Shown here piece after piece: positions 44,713-53,884 of a stretch of DNA of 64,000 bases. Position numbers and translations under genes: made by a program. The notes under the pieces are model-generated. The model was not told where the DNA came from. It did not search any database and saw only the letters and a list, made by a program, of their open reading frames with translations. Each line of letters starts with the position of its first letter. The stretch's first letter is position 1. The stretch is from contig JBEKIL010000011.1 in assembly GCA_050011775.1 (NCBI GenBank), positions 62,001 to 126,000 on the forward strand, read 5' to 3'. This DNA comes from CAVZMI01 sp050011775 (GTDB taxonomy: Bacteria > Bacteroidota > Ignavibacteria > UBA10030 > CAVZMI01).

Positions 44713-45003
44713 TTGGAGAACACGAATCCGAAAGACAAGGTGTACAAGGAAGAAGTCTTTACCAGGAGGGTCCGGGCTGGAAAACGGACATACTTCTTCG
44801 ATGTGAAGTCCACAAGATCAGAAAAAGACTATTACGTTACCATTACCGAGAGTAAACGAGTGGGGGAGGAGGAGTACGAAAAACATAAAATCTTTCTCTA
44901 TAAAGAAGACTTCGATAAATTTATTGAGGCCCTCTCGGAAGCTATCGATTTCGTTCAGTCCGAATTAACCGAAAAGCAGGCGACCCCTGTCGAAGAGACT
45001 TGA
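44713..45003 (+). CDS. DUF3276 (PUR-alpha-like) nucleic-acid-binding protein
   Basis: This 96-residue protein shows the compact PUR-type repeat VFTRRVRAGKRTYFFDVKST with YYVTITESKRVGEEEYEKHK, which in related proteins forms a homodimer that binds single-stranded nucleic acid. The family is found mainly in Bacteroidetes, Chlorobi and spirochetes, which helps place the host. The start needs care. The strong AGGAGG at 44699-44704 lies only two bases before the ATG at 44707 but eight before the in-frame TTG at 44713, so a TTG start is more likely. A hairpin follows the stop. It stands alone between a secreted propeller and the lipid operon. Confidence 0.88.
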   Translation: MENTNPKDKVYKEEVFTRRVRAGKRTYFFDVKSTRSEKDYYVTITESKRVGEEEYEKHKIFLYKEDFDKFIEALSEAIDFVQSELTEKQATPVEET

Positions 45004-45032
45004 TTTATGACACATTGTCGCTGACGAACTAT

Positions 45033-45055
45033 TCGGGCGCTTTTACGGCGCCCGA
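45033..45055 (+). terminator. Hairpin after the DUF3276 gene
   Basis: TCGGGCGC (45033-45040) pairs with GCGCCCGA (45048-45055) around a 7-base loop, 29 bases after the stop codon. The downstream T content is modest (TATATTTC). It divides this gene from the lipid operon promoter. Confidence 0.55.
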
Positions 45056-45087
45056 TATATTTCAGGTAAACCCATTCCCCTTTTTCC

Positions 45088-45116
45088 TTGACTCTATTGG
45101 GTTTTTTCTCTATATT
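45088..45116 (+). promoter_or_regulatory. Promoter for the yceD-rpmF-fab operon
   Basis: TTGACT (45088-45093) and TATATT (45111-45116) are separated by 17 bases, with a T-rich run after the -10 element. This is the best promoter match in the window and lies 94 bases before the first gene. Confidence 0.6.
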
Positions 45117-45210
45117 TTAACGTTTTTTTGCAGGACTGTTCTTTCAAACATGATTCAAGGTGTGGTTTTATCCAACAGAACTGCATATTTATTGGGAATT
45201 CGGTCAGGTT

Positions 45211-45711
45211 ATGCAAATAAATATCTCAAATCTGGCGCAGGGCATTCACACATATTCTCTTGAAGTAGCACCTGCAGATCTTGAGATCCAGCAGCACTTT
45301 ACTTCGGTTATTAAGGCCGAAGTAACGCTCGATAAGAGTGTCCACCAGATTTTATTGGAAGTCTGGATTCCTGGAGTAGAAGGTCATTTTCTATGTGACC
45401 GATGTGTTGAGGAGTTCAGCAGGATTATTACATGTAGTTACCGGAAAGTGTATGTCAGCCGGGAAATTGATGGTGTTGCTTTCAATGGGGACGAAATCGA
45501 GATTATTTCCCCTGATATGAACATCATTGATCTGTCCAATGATGTACGGGATGAAATTTTACTGGCGATCCCCTTGAAACTTCTCTGCAGAGAAGATTGT
45601 GCCGGTTTATGCTCACGTTGTGGAAAGAATTTGAATACCGGACAATGCGATTGTGCACCGGCACCTACGGATTCACGGTGGGAAGCGCTGGCACGTTTAC
45701 GTGATAATTAA
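45211..45711 (+). CDS. yceD: YceD/DUF177 protein linked to 23S rRNA and L32
   Basis: This 166-residue protein carries the DUF177 core with a zinc-type cluster: FLCDRCVEEFSR in the middle and the C-terminal LCREDCAGLCSRCGKNLNTGQCDCA. YceD and rpmF are paired in most bacteria, and the plant homologue is needed for 23S rRNA accumulation. An upstream ATG at 45160 would add 17 residues. The ATG at 45211 gives the familiar start MQINISNLAQG and is chosen, although the ribosome binding site is weak. It leads the operon that continues with rpmF and plsX. Confidence 0.9.
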   Translation: MQINISNLAQGIHTYSLEVAPADLEIQQHFTSVIKAEVTLDKSVHQILLEVWIPGVEGHFLCDRCVEEFSRIITCSYRKVYVSREIDGVAFNGDEIEIISPDMNIIDLSNDVRDEILLAIPLKLLCREDCAGLCSRCGKNLNTGQCDCAPAPTDSRWEALARLRDN

Positions 45712-45803
45712 AGCCTGATAAGCCGTGTTCCATTTCCAATGTTTTTCTTCAGGAGATGCGGGTGTCTCGGTGAAATTCAAATATATGTTGATAGGAGGTC
45801 AGT

Positions 45804-45986
45804 ATGCCAAATCCAAAACGACGCCAATCAAAAGCACGTGGACGCAAACGTCGAACTCATTATAAAGCTATAGTCCCCTCGTATGGTGAATGCCCAAATT
45901 GCCACGAGCCAAAACTTCACCATCGTGCATGCCCAAACTGCGGCTATTACAATGGACGTTCCATTGTAAGCCCAAAAGAATCCTAA
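45804..45986 (+). CDS. rpmF: Ribosomal protein L32
   Basis: The 60-residue protein has the L32 start MPNPKRRQSKARGRKRRTHY and a four-cysteine zinc site (CPNCHEPKLHHRACPNCGYY). A GGAGG ribosome binding site lies directly ahead. It follows yceD by 92 bases and precedes plsX by 90, the common gene order in bacteria. Confidence 0.97.
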   Translation: MPNPKRRQSKARGRKRRTHYKAIVPSYGECPNCHEPKLHHRACPNCGYYNGRSIVSPKES

Positions 45987-46076
45987 AATGTATTTCCTTT
46001 GACGCATGTGATCACACGAACGGATCGATAACGTGAATGATCTTATGCAACCCCCAATAACCCGGTTAGGCAGACG

Positions 46077-47087
46077 TTGAATAAAAGTCGTGTAATACGA
46101 ATTGCTGTTGATGCAATGGGAGGCGATCACGCCCCTTATGTCGTTGTAGAAGGAGCTCTCGATGCACTTAGACAAACCGCAAACCGGTTCGAGGTTATTC
46201 TTGTCGGTGATAAAAATGCAATAACAACAGAATTACAGAAATATCCCGGATCGTCGCAATCGGTCCGGATCGAACATGCTGCGGAAGTGGTAAATTTCGA
46301 TGACGACGCGCTTGCTCCCGTACGTACGAAAAAACAATCATCGATTGCCGTTGGACTTCAATTGCATAAATCAGGCGAGGCCGATGCGTTTGTGAGTGCA
46401 GGACATACTGGTGCCGTGATGTCGGCTTCGACACTGCTCCTCGGACGTATCGAAGGAGTCGGGCGGCCGACAATCGCCGCCACGCTGCCGTCAGAAAAAG
46501 GATATTGTTTATTGACAGATGCCGGGACAAATGTCGATTGCCGGCCGCAGCATCTCCGTGAATTTGGCATAATGGCAAGTATTTTTGCGGAAGAAATTCT
46601 GCATTATCCAAAGCCAAGAATCGGACTCTTAAGTTTTGGTGAAGAAAAAAATAAAGGAAATGAACTCACTCTTGAAGCATACAAACTGCTGGAACAGAGC
46701 GGTTTAAATTTCATCGGGAATATCGAAGGGCGTGACATCCTAAAAGGTAATGTCCAGGTCGTGGTCTGCGACGGTTTTGTCGGTAATGTTGTTTTAAAAT
46801 TTGCTGAAGGGATGGTTGAACTCTTACGTGTAAGACTGAAGATGTATGCAAAAGTATCGCTCTGGAATAAAATACGTATTGCTTTTGCCTATGGTACTCT
46901 GAAAAAAGTATTGAAGGAATTTGATTATCAGGAATATGGCGGCGTTCCACTTCTTGGTGTCAATGGAGTAACCATTATCGGTCATGGGAAATCGAGCGCC
47001 AAGGCAATAAAAAACATGATATTAAAAGCCGAAGAAATGGTTATTAAACAGGTAAACATAAAGATTCAACACGCACTTGCTACGTAG
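46077..47087 (+). CDS. plsX: Phosphate acyltransferase PlsX
   Basis: This 336-residue peripheral membrane enzyme turns acyl-ACP into acyl phosphate, the donor for glycerolipid synthesis by PlsY. It has the start IRIAVDAMGGDHAPYVVVEG, then SAGHTGAVMSASTLLLGRIEG, LLTDAGTNVDCRP, FGEEKNKGNELT and VVCDGFVGNVVLKFAEG. The start codon is a TTG at 46077, with no alternative ATG before the conserved core, so this rare start seems real. It heads the fab genes and is followed after 16 bases by fabH. Confidence 0.96.
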   Translation: MNKSRVIRIAVDAMGGDHAPYVVVEGALDALRQTANRFEVILVGDKNAITTELQKYPGSSQSVRIEHAAEVVNFDDDALAPVRTKKQSSIAVGLQLHKSGEADAFVSAGHTGAVMSASTLLLGRIEGVGRPTIAATLPSEKGYCLLTDAGTNVDCRPQHLREFGIMASIFAEEILHYPKPRIGLLSFGEEKNKGNELTLEAYKLLEQSGLNFIGNIEGRDILKGNVQVVVCDGFVGNVVLKFAEGMVELLRVRLKMYAKVSLWNKIRIAFAYGTLKKVLKEFDYQEYGGVPLLGVNGVTIIGHGKSSAKAIKNMILKAEEMVIKQVNIKIQHALAT

Positions 47088-47103
47088 TAATAGAAGGATT
47101 TTC

Positions 47104-48108
47104 ATGGAAAACATTCGTGCAACAATTACGGGTATCGGACACTATGTACCAGATAAGATTCTTACAAATTTTGATCTTGAAAAAATGGTTGATACCTCCG
47201 ATGAATGGATACGAACGCGCACAGGTATTCGGGAGCGACATATCCTTGAGCACGGCGGTACCTCGGATATGGGTGCAAAGGCTCTTCAATCGTTGATGGC
47301 TAACAGCAACCTTGATCCATCGGAAATCGAAGTTCTTATTGTCGCGACCATTTCTCCTGACATGATGTTTCCATCGACATCCTGCTTAATTCAAAATAAA
47401 ATCGGGGCGTCGAAGGCATTTTGTATCGACCTGTCAGCCGCCTGCTGCGGTTTTATCTATGCACTGGTAGTCGGTGCGCAATTCATCGAAAATGGAAGAT
47501 ATAAAAAAGTTGTCGTTGTTGGCGCCGATAAAATGAGCTCCATTACCGACTATACAGATAGAAACACATGCATTTTATTCGGCGATGCAGCAGCAGCAGT
47601 GCTTCTTGAGCCGAGTGAAGATCTTCAATACGGATTAATTGACCATAAGTTCTACTCGGACGGATCCGGAGCACCCTTTCTCTATCTGAAAGGGGGAGGG
47701 AGCTTGTATCCGGCAACTCACGAGACCGTCGACAAGGGATGGCACTACCTCTATCAGGATGGAAAATCGGTGTTTAAAATTGCAGTGGTCGGAATGGCCG
47801 ACGTCTCAGAAGAAATCCTTAAGCGAAACAAACTCACCGGCGCCGATATTGACTGGCTGGTTCCCCATCAGGCTAATATGCGGATTCTAACGGCAACGGC
47901 CGAGCGGATGGGACTCGAAATGTCAAAAGTGATGGTCAATATCGACCGTTACGGAAATACCACCGCCGCCACAATTCCTCTCTGTCTGTCAGAATGGTGG
48001 CAAAATGGGAAATTGCGGAAAGGACAGCGAATAATTATCTCAAGTTTCGGTGCAGGGTGGACTTGGGGTGCCGCTCTTCTTCGATGGTCTCTTGACCTGA
48101 AACAATAA
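47104..48108 (+). CDS. fabH: Beta-ketoacyl-ACP synthase III
   Basis: The 334-residue enzyme joins acetyl-CoA (or branched acyl-CoA) with malonyl-ACP to start fatty acid chains. The catalytic triad is complete: Cys in DLSAACCGFIYAL, His in LVPHQANMRIL, and Asn in RYGNTTAATIPL. The start region ITGIGHYVPDKILTN and the TSDEWIRTRTGIRERH block are typical. A frame starting at 47077 overlaps the plsX end, but the ATG at 47104 has AAGGA ten bases before it and gives the normal length. Confidence 0.97.
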   Translation: MENIRATITGIGHYVPDKILTNFDLEKMVDTSDEWIRTRTGIRERHILEHGGTSDMGAKALQSLMANSNLDPSEIEVLIVATISPDMMFPSTSCLIQNKIGASKAFCIDLSAACCGFIYALVVGAQFIENGRYKKVVVVGADKMSSITDYTDRNTCILFGDAAAAVLLEPSEDLQYGLIDHKFYSDGSGAPFLYLKGGGSLYPATHETVDKGWHYLYQDGKSVFKIAVVGMADVSEEILKRNKLTGADIDWLVPHQANMRILTATAERMGLEMSKVMVNIDRYGNTTAATIPLCLSEWWQNGKLRKGQRIIISSFGAGWTWGAALLRWSLDLKQ

Positions 48109-48118
48109 GGTACAATTA

Positions 48119-49033
48119 ATGGGTGTCGTAGCATTTGTGTATCCGGGGCAGGGCTCCCAGTACGTAGGAATGGGAAAAGATCTCTATGAGCAAAACCCGC
48201 TCGCAAAAGAACTTTTTCAAAAAGCCGATGATATGCTCGGTATTTCATTAAGCTCGATTTGTTTTAACGGACCGGAAGAAGAGTTACGACGGACAAAAAA
48301 TACTCAACCGGCGATCTTTTTACATAGCGTAATTCTGACAAAGCTTCTGCGATACCGTCCTGCGATGGTGGCGGGACATTCGCTTGGTGAGTATTCAGCA
48401 CTGGTGTGCTCCGGAGCGATTTCATTCGAAGATGGTCTGAAGCTCGTCCGTTTGCGAGGCGAGTTGATGCAACGTGCCGGCGAGGAACACCCGGGAACAA
48501 TGGCTGCGATTATCGGACTCGAAGGATATGTAATCGAAGATATATGCCGGGAAGCAAGCATGGCAGGAATTGTACAACCTGCAAATTTTAATTCGCCGGG
48601 ACAGGTTGTTGTTTCAGGGTCAATACCTGGTGTACGAAAATCGATGGAACTGGCAAAGGCACGCGGTGCAAAAATCACGAAAGAGCTGGTCGTCAGCGGT
48701 GCATTTCATTCACAGCTGATGCAGAGCGCAGGCGATGGACTAAGAAAAACGCTCGCGACGATAAATATTTTTGATATTGAAATTCCTGTCTATGCAAATG
48801 TAACAGCACAACCGGTGAAAGCAGCAGAAGAAATACGCGATCTTCTCTACCGTCAATTACTCAATCCGGTGCGGTGGGAAGAATCGATTCGTTCAATGGT
48901 CAAAAATGGAGCAACACGATTCATCGAGGTCGGACCTGGAAAAGTGCTTCAGGGATTGGTAAAACGAATCAGCCCGGCTGTCGAAATATCAGGAATTGAT
49001 ACATTTCAAGAGTATCAAGCAGCGAAAGGATAG
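48119..49033 (+). CDS. fabD: Malonyl-CoA:ACP transacylase
   Basis: This 304-residue acyltransferase loads malonyl groups from CoA onto ACP. The active serine lies in VAGHSLGEYSALVCSG, the catalytic histidine in SGAFHSQLM, and the substrate arginine in LVRLRGELMQ. YPGQGSQYVGMGKDLYE is the usual start. The gene follows fabH after 10 bases. A 179-base gap separates it from fabG, longer than elsewhere in this operon. Confidence 0.96.
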   Translation: MGVVAFVYPGQGSQYVGMGKDLYEQNPLAKELFQKADDMLGISLSSICFNGPEEELRRTKNTQPAIFLHSVILTKLLRYRPAMVAGHSLGEYSALVCSGAISFEDGLKLVRLRGELMQRAGEEHPGTMAAIIGLEGYVIEDICREASMAGIVQPANFNSPGQVVVSGSIPGVRKSMELAKARGAKITKELVVSGAFHSQLMQSAGDGLRKTLATINIFDIEIPVYANVTAQPVKAAEEIRDLLYRQLLNPVRWEESIRSMVKNGATRFIEVGPGKVLQGLVKRISPAVEISGIDTFQEYQAAKG

Positions 49034-49212
49034 ACAGCTTTTTCATCAGTTATTCTCGGTTATGTCGGAAATCATATGTAGATATTATCGGAGTAATAAA
49101 AAAAGACTTGCAAAAGAACTTGCATATCTTAATATTCAAAGATACAAGACCGGCAGGTCGGATTATAGGTCACTTGATAGCTTAGATAACAAGATAAGAG
49201 TGGGATTAGAAT

Positions 49213-49959
49213 ATGGGAGTATTTCAGAATAAAATTGTGCTCGTTACGGGTGGCGCTCGCGGCATCGGGAAAGCGATCTCATTGGCATTTGCAGCCGAAG
49301 GCGCACATATTGCATTTACAGATATCGTGCTCGGCGATGCCGCAGATATAACGTTGCAGGAAATCCGCTCAAAAGAAGTTAAAGCCCTTGCGCTTCAATC
49401 GGATGTAAGGGATTATGCATCAACGCAACAGGCAGTCGACATTGTGGTAAAAGAATTTCAACGGATCGATGTTTTAATAAACAATGCCGGCATCACACGC
49501 GATAATCTGCTGGTTCGTATGTCGGAGGACGATTGGGATGCGGTGATCGGAACAAACCTGAAGGGAGTATTTAACTACTGCAAAGCTGTTGCCCGGCAGA
49601 TGATCGGACAGCGTGAAGGTAAGATCATAAACATTTCTTCAATTGCCGGCGTTGTCGGAAACGCGGGACAGGTGAATTATTCAGCCTCGAAAGCCGGTGT
49701 AATCGGTATTACAAAAACACTGGCAAAAGAACTGGCGTCGCGGAATATTCAGGTCAATGCTGTCGCGCCCGGTGTCATTGAGACCGATATGACGAGAAAA
49801 TTAACACCGCAACAGCGTGAGACACTGCTCGCTCCGGTTCCGATGAAACGAATGGCCCAGCCTGAAGAAGTCGCCAGCGTTGTGCTCTTTCTTGCCTCAC
49901 CGGCGGCAAGTTATATTACAGGACAAGTAGTTTGTGTCGATGGCGGTCTGGTAATGTAA
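49213..49959 (+). CDS. fabG: 3-oxoacyl-ACP reductase
   Basis: The 248-residue short-chain dehydrogenase reduces 3-oxoacyl-ACP with NADPH in each elongation round. Motifs present are VTGGARGIGKAISLAFA, INNAGITRDNLLVRMSEDDW, the catalytic Ser-Tyr-Lys set in NISSIAGVVGNAGQVNYSAS and KAGVIGITKTLAKE, and NAVAPGVIETDMT. The 179-base gap before it has two ACTTGCA direct repeats 12 bases apart (49112-49130 region) and a purine-rich stretch. It may carry a second promoter or a processing site, though no clear promoter was found. Confidence 0.96.
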   Translation: MGVFQNKIVLVTGGARGIGKAISLAFAAEGAHIAFTDIVLGDAADITLQEIRSKEVKALALQSDVRDYASTQQAVDIVVKEFQRIDVLINNAGITRDNLLVRMSEDDWDAVIGTNLKGVFNYCKAVARQMIGQREGKIINISSIAGVVGNAGQVNYSASKAGVIGITKTLAKELASRNIQVNAVAPGVIETDMTRKLTPQQRETLLAPVPMKRMAQPEEVASVVLFLASPAASYITGQVVCVDGGLVM

Positions 49960-50032
49960 AGTACTTTAGACCGTCACTAATTATCATAGATCATGTTAAA
50001 TAACTATCAATCACCTCGAAGGAGATTTACTA

Positions 50033-50269
50033 ATGGCCGATGTTGAAGCAAAAGTGAAGGAAATTATAGTTAACAAGCTTGGTGTCGATGAAGCTCAGGT
50101 GACATTGCAGGCTTCGTTTACGAATGATCTGGGGGCGGATTCGCTCGATACAGTTGAACTGGTCATGGAATTCGAGAAATCATTCAATCTACAGATACCC
50201 GACGAAGATGCAGAAAAAATCGCTACTGTCGGTGATGCTGTCAATTACCTAAAAGGGAAAGTTGCATAA
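50033..50269 (+). CDS. acpP: Acyl carrier protein
   Basis: This 78-residue acidic protein carries fatty acid intermediates on a phosphopantetheine arm. The attachment serine is in LGADSLDTVELVMEFEK, and the overall four-helix layout and length match AcpP. The ATG has a strong AAGGAG ribosome binding site nine bases ahead, in keeping with its high expression. It sits between fabG and fabF, as in many bacteria. Confidence 0.98.
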   Translation: MADVEAKVKEIIVNKLGVDEAQVTLQASFTNDLGADSLDTVELVMEFEKSFNLQIPDEDAEKIATVGDAVNYLKGKVA

Positions 50270-50339
50270 TTTCCTTTGTGGTTTTTTCCTTTTTTCATAG
50301 AGTGAGGGTGCGGTACTACAACATAATGGGGACTTTCAA

Positions 50340-51584
50340 ATGAACAAACGCCAGGTTGTTGTCACAGGAATGGGTACATTAACACCTATAGGACTCAATG
50401 TTCGAGAGTTCTGGAAGAATCTTCTTGCAGGAGCCAGTGGTGCCGCCCCCATCACGTATTTTGATCCCTCAATCTTTGATACGCACTTTGCATGCGAACT
50501 GAAAGGATTTAAAGCGTCGGATTACCTCGATCGTAAATCCGTACAACGAATAGATCCTTTTACCCAGTATGCAATGATCGCAACCGACATGGCAATTATT
50601 GATGCCGGTCTTAAGCTCGACACGCTCGACCGTGATCGTATCGGGGTCATATATGGATCGGGTATCGGCGGAATGATTACCTTCGATGCTCAATTCAGAA
50701 ATTTCATAGCAGGCGGGCCCGGCCGTATCAGTCCGTTCTTCATCCCGATGTTAATTCCTGACATCGCGTGCGGCATTATTTCGATCAAATATGGTTTGAA
50801 AGGTCCTAACTATGCGACCGTCTCAGCATGCGCGACGTCATCGCATGCAATCGGTGATGCACTTCGAACCATCCAATATGGAGATGCCGATATTATCGTG
50901 TGCGGAGGAGCAGAAGCTCCCATCACACCGATGGGACTCGGCGGTTTCAATCAGATGAAAGCCCTTTCAACACGGAATGATGCTCCTGAAAAAGCAAGCC
51001 GTCCGTTTGATAAGAAACGCGACGGGTTCGTAATGGGAGAGGGTGCCGGCACAATCATTCTTGAAGAACTAGGTCATGCCAGAGCGCGCGGTGCACGGAT
51101 CTATGCCGAGCTGGCTGGAATTGGATTTACTGCCGATGCACATCACATGACTGCTCCTGCTCCCGGAGGTGAAGGGGCGGTACGATCCATGTGCGCGTCA
51201 CTTCGTGATGCCGGAGTCGAACCATCCGCCGTCGATTATATCAACGTTCATGGTACTTCTACACCACCGGGCGATATTAGTGAGACCGCCGCTATTAAAA
51301 CTGCCTTCGGTGATTACGCACGGGCACTCAATGTAAGCTCGACAAAATCGATGACCGGCCATCTCCTTGGTGCGGCAGGAGCCGTGGAAGCAATAGCATC
51401 TATTCTTGCAGTAGTCAATGACGAAGTCCCACCGACAATAAATTATGAATTTCCCGATCCGGAATGTGATCTGAACTATACTCCCAATGTTCCTGTAAAA
51501 CGCACTGTGAATGTCGCCTTGAGCAATACGTTTGGATTTGGCGGACATAATGCAACACTCTTGTTCAAGAAATATCGGGAATAA
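50340..51584 (+). CDS. fabF: 3-oxoacyl-ACP synthase II
   Basis: This 414-residue condensing enzyme extends acyl-ACP with malonyl-ACP. The Cys-His-His triad is seen in TVSACATSSHAIGDAL, NVHGTSTPPGDISE and SSTKSMTGHLLGAAGAVEA. The GFGGHNATLLF end is also typical. The start RQVVVTGMGTLTPIGLNV is standard. It follows acpP by 70 bases and is separated from the RNase III gene by seven bases. Confidence 0.97.
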   Translation: MNKRQVVVTGMGTLTPIGLNVREFWKNLLAGASGAAPITYFDPSIFDTHFACELKGFKASDYLDRKSVQRIDPFTQYAMIATDMAIIDAGLKLDTLDRDRIGVIYGSGIGGMITFDAQFRNFIAGGPGRISPFFIPMLIPDIACGIISIKYGLKGPNYATVSACATSSHAIGDALRTIQYGDADIIVCGGAEAPITPMGLGGFNQMKALSTRNDAPEKASRPFDKKRDGFVMGEGAGTIILEELGHARARGARIYAELAGIGFTADAHHMTAPAPGGEGAVRSMCASLRDAGVEPSAVDYINVHGTSTPPGDISETAAIKTAFGDYARALNVSSTKSMTGHLLGAAGAVEAIASILAVVNDEVPPTINYEFPDPECDLNYTPNVPVKRTVNVALSNTFGFGGHNATLLFKKYRE

Positions 51585-51591
51585 ATTCTTT

Positions 51592-52377
51592 ATGAATTTG
51601 CTGCAAAAAATCATCGCATGGTTGAAAACTCCCGAACCAGGTGGTGCAAATCCATTATTTGATGATGAACGCTTTAAGACGTTCGATTTCGAAAACTTCC
51701 AGAAAATCATCGGCTACAGGATTCGGAATGAAAAACTGTTCCTCGAAGCACTCCTTCATCGTTCGTTTCTTCAGTACCAGGTTAAACCACATCAGCGGGT
51801 ATCTAATGAACGGCTTGAGTTTCTCGGCGACTCGATCCTTGATCTTATCGTCGGAAAATATTTATTCGACCGATATCAGAATGCCGAGGAAGGGGAACTG
51901 ACGAAAATTCGATCACGCCTCGTCAATAGAAAAGCACTCGTAGTATATGCCCGGGAACTGGAATTGAATAAGTATATGTTTATGAGCACGAGTGCCGAAC
52001 AGGCTGTTGAGAAGGGAAATGATTCCATTCTGGCCGATGCCTACGAGGCAATTATTGCTGCAATTTATCTCGACAGCTCTTTCGAAGAAGCCCGGAAGTT
52101 TGTTGAGAGACAGGTGCTTGCCGCTGTTAAAAAGGGGGTTCTCAGTACCTCGGATGACAATTATAAAAGCATGCTGCTTGAATATGCCCAGGGTCACGGG
52201 TATGGAATTCCCCGATACGGAATAGTGAAAGAAGAAGGTCCGGATCATGATAGAATTTTTACCGTTGAGGTAACGCTCGCAGAAGAATGCATCGGCCGCG
52301 GTTCCGGGCGAAGTAAAAAGGAAGCGGAACAACAGGCAGCCGAACAAGGACTTGAACATATACTTCGCGGTGAATAA
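51592..52377 (+). CDS. rnc: Ribonuclease III
   Basis: The 261-residue enzyme cuts double-stranded RNA, including rRNA precursors. The catalytic signature NERLEFLGDSILDLIVG is present, followed by the second acidic site DAYEAIIAAIYLD. The C-terminal double-stranded RNA-binding domain (YKSMLLEYAQGHGYGIPRYG, then GSGRSKKEAEQQAAEQGLEH) is complete. A longer frame starting at 51532 lies inside fabF, but the ATG at 51592 is preferred. An N-terminal extension of about 35 residues precedes the nuclease domain. It ends the lipid operon; fabF-rnc adjacency is widespread. Confidence 0.96.
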   Translation: MNLLQKIIAWLKTPEPGGANPLFDDERFKTFDFENFQKIIGYRIRNEKLFLEALLHRSFLQYQVKPHQRVSNERLEFLGDSILDLIVGKYLFDRYQNAEEGELTKIRSRLVNRKALVVYARELELNKYMFMSTSAEQAVEKGNDSILADAYEAIIAAIYLDSSFEEARKFVERQVLAAVKKGVLSTSDDNYKSMLLEYAQGHGYGIPRYGIVKEEGPDHDRIFTVEVTLAEECIGRGSGRSKKEAEQQAAEQGLEHILRGE

Positions 52378-52423
52378 TCCGTCATCGGTTAAATCCAACA
52401 GCCATTGATTTTTTTCGATTTCT

Positions 52424-53869
52424 ATGCCAGAACAACTTCTGTTTGAGAAGAGTAAACCCGGACGAAAAGGGTACACACTTCCGAAACTCGATGTAAAAGA
52501 GCAACCATTGGATGTACTGATCCCTCAAGAATTTCTACGGAGACAAGCGGCCGCGCTTCCTGAGATCAGTGAGAGTGAAGTTGTCAGACACTTTGTACGA
52601 CTCTCAACAATGAATTATCATATTGACAAGGGATTCTATCCGCTTGGGTCCTGCACAATGAAGTATAATCCGAAGGTGAATGAAGTTGCCGCAGGAATGA
52701 CCTCATTTCGCGATCTTCATCCGTTGCAGCCTGAAAGAACTGTGCAGGGTGCCCTTGAATTAATGTATAATCTTGGTGAATATCTCAAAGAAATTTGTGG
52801 GATGAGCGCCATTACGCTGCAACCGGCGGCCGGTGCTCACGGGGAACTGACGGGAATTCTCCTGATTCGTGCATATCATATGAAACAGGGACGACGCAGA
52901 ACGAAAATTCTTGCACCCGATTCGGCCCATGGTACGAATCCCGCGAGTGCAACAATTGCAGGATATAAAACGGTTAGTGTGAAATCAAATGCCCACGGCA
53001 CGGTGGACATAGAAGATCTGAAAAAAAATCTGGATGATGATGTTGCCGCTTTGATGCTCACCAATCCGAACACACTGGGAATCTTTGAGAAAGACATCTT
53101 CCGGATCAGCACGCTCGTTCATGATGTCGGAGCATTACTGTACATGGATGGTGCAAATCTGAATGCGCTCATCGGCATTGTACGCCCGGGTGATATCGGT
53201 TTTGATTGCATGCATCTCAACCTGCATAAAACTTTTTCGACACCGCACGGCGGCGGGGGCCCCGGCTCCGGTCCAGTTGCGGTTAACGATCGCCTTGCTC
53301 CGTTCCTTCCCGTGCCGATCGTCGAAAAGAAAGAAATATTTTTCGGGATGAACTGGGATCGCCCCGATTCCATAGGAAAAATACATTCATTCACGGGTAA
53401 TTTCAGCATGATGGTCCGGGCGTACACCTATATTCGGACCCATGGTGCTGAAGGACTTCGTGCCAACTCCGAGAATGCAATTATTAATGCAAATTACCTT
53501 CTAAGTAAATTAAACAATGTGTTCGAGGTTCCGTATCGTGAACCGACCATGCACGAGTTCGTTCTCTCTGCCGATCGGCAAAAAGAGAGGGGGGCAAACG
53601 CGATGCATATTGCGAAACGACTCCTCGATTACGGTTTTCATGCACCTACGACGTATTTCCCTCTGATTGTTCATGAAGCGCTCATGATCGAACCGACGGA
53701 AACCGAGACGAAAGAAACACTGGATGCATTTGCCGACGCCCTGATAAAAATCGATGAGGAGATTACAGAGCACCCGGATGTGGTGGTTTCAGCACCTCAC
53801 AGTACACCTGTTGGGAAACTTGATGATGCACTTGCTGCACGACAGGTAAATGTACGTTATAAGGAATAG
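52424..53869 (+). CDS. gcvPB: Glycine dehydrogenase (decarboxylating) subunit 2
   Basis: This 481-residue protein is the C-terminal half of the glycine cleavage P protein in organisms where it is split. The PLP lysine is in DCMHLNLHKTFSTPHGGGGP. TMNYHIDKGFYPLGSCTMKY, LQPAAGAHGELTGILLIRAY and DSAHGTNPASATIAGY are typical. It decarboxylates glycine and passes the aminomethyl group to the H protein. Its partner subunit GcvPA and the H and T proteins are not next to it. It starts 46 bases after rnc. Confidence 0.96.
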   Translation: MPEQLLFEKSKPGRKGYTLPKLDVKEQPLDVLIPQEFLRRQAAALPEISESEVVRHFVRLSTMNYHIDKGFYPLGSCTMKYNPKVNEVAAGMTSFRDLHPLQPERTVQGALELMYNLGEYLKEICGMSAITLQPAAGAHGELTGILLIRAYHMKQGRRRTKILAPDSAHGTNPASATIAGYKTVSVKSNAHGTVDIEDLKKNLDDDVAALMLTNPNTLGIFEKDIFRISTLVHDVGALLYMDGANLNALIGIVRPGDIGFDCMHLNLHKTFSTPHGGGGPGSGPVAVNDRLAPFLPVPIVEKKEIFFGMNWDRPDSIGKIHSFTGNFSMMVRAYTYIRTHGAEGLRANSENAIINANYLLSKLNNVFEVPYREPTMHEFVLSADRQKERGANAMHIAKRLLDYGFHAPTTYFPLIVHEALMIEPTETETKETLDAFADALIKIDEEITEHPDVVVSAPHSTPVGKLDDALAARQVNVRYKE

Positions 53870-53884
53870 GTGGCGGGGTAAGGC

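Noticed and set aside
46007..46016. Palindrome TGTGATCACA, which looks like a Crp site
   Set aside because: The two Crp half sites need a six-base spacer that is missing, and the palindrome sits between rpmF and plsX inside an operon.
48996..49232. 78-codon frame bridging fabD and fabG
   Set aside because: It overlaps both genes and is Arg-, Lys- and Tyr-rich without any known pattern; the spacer looks noncoding.
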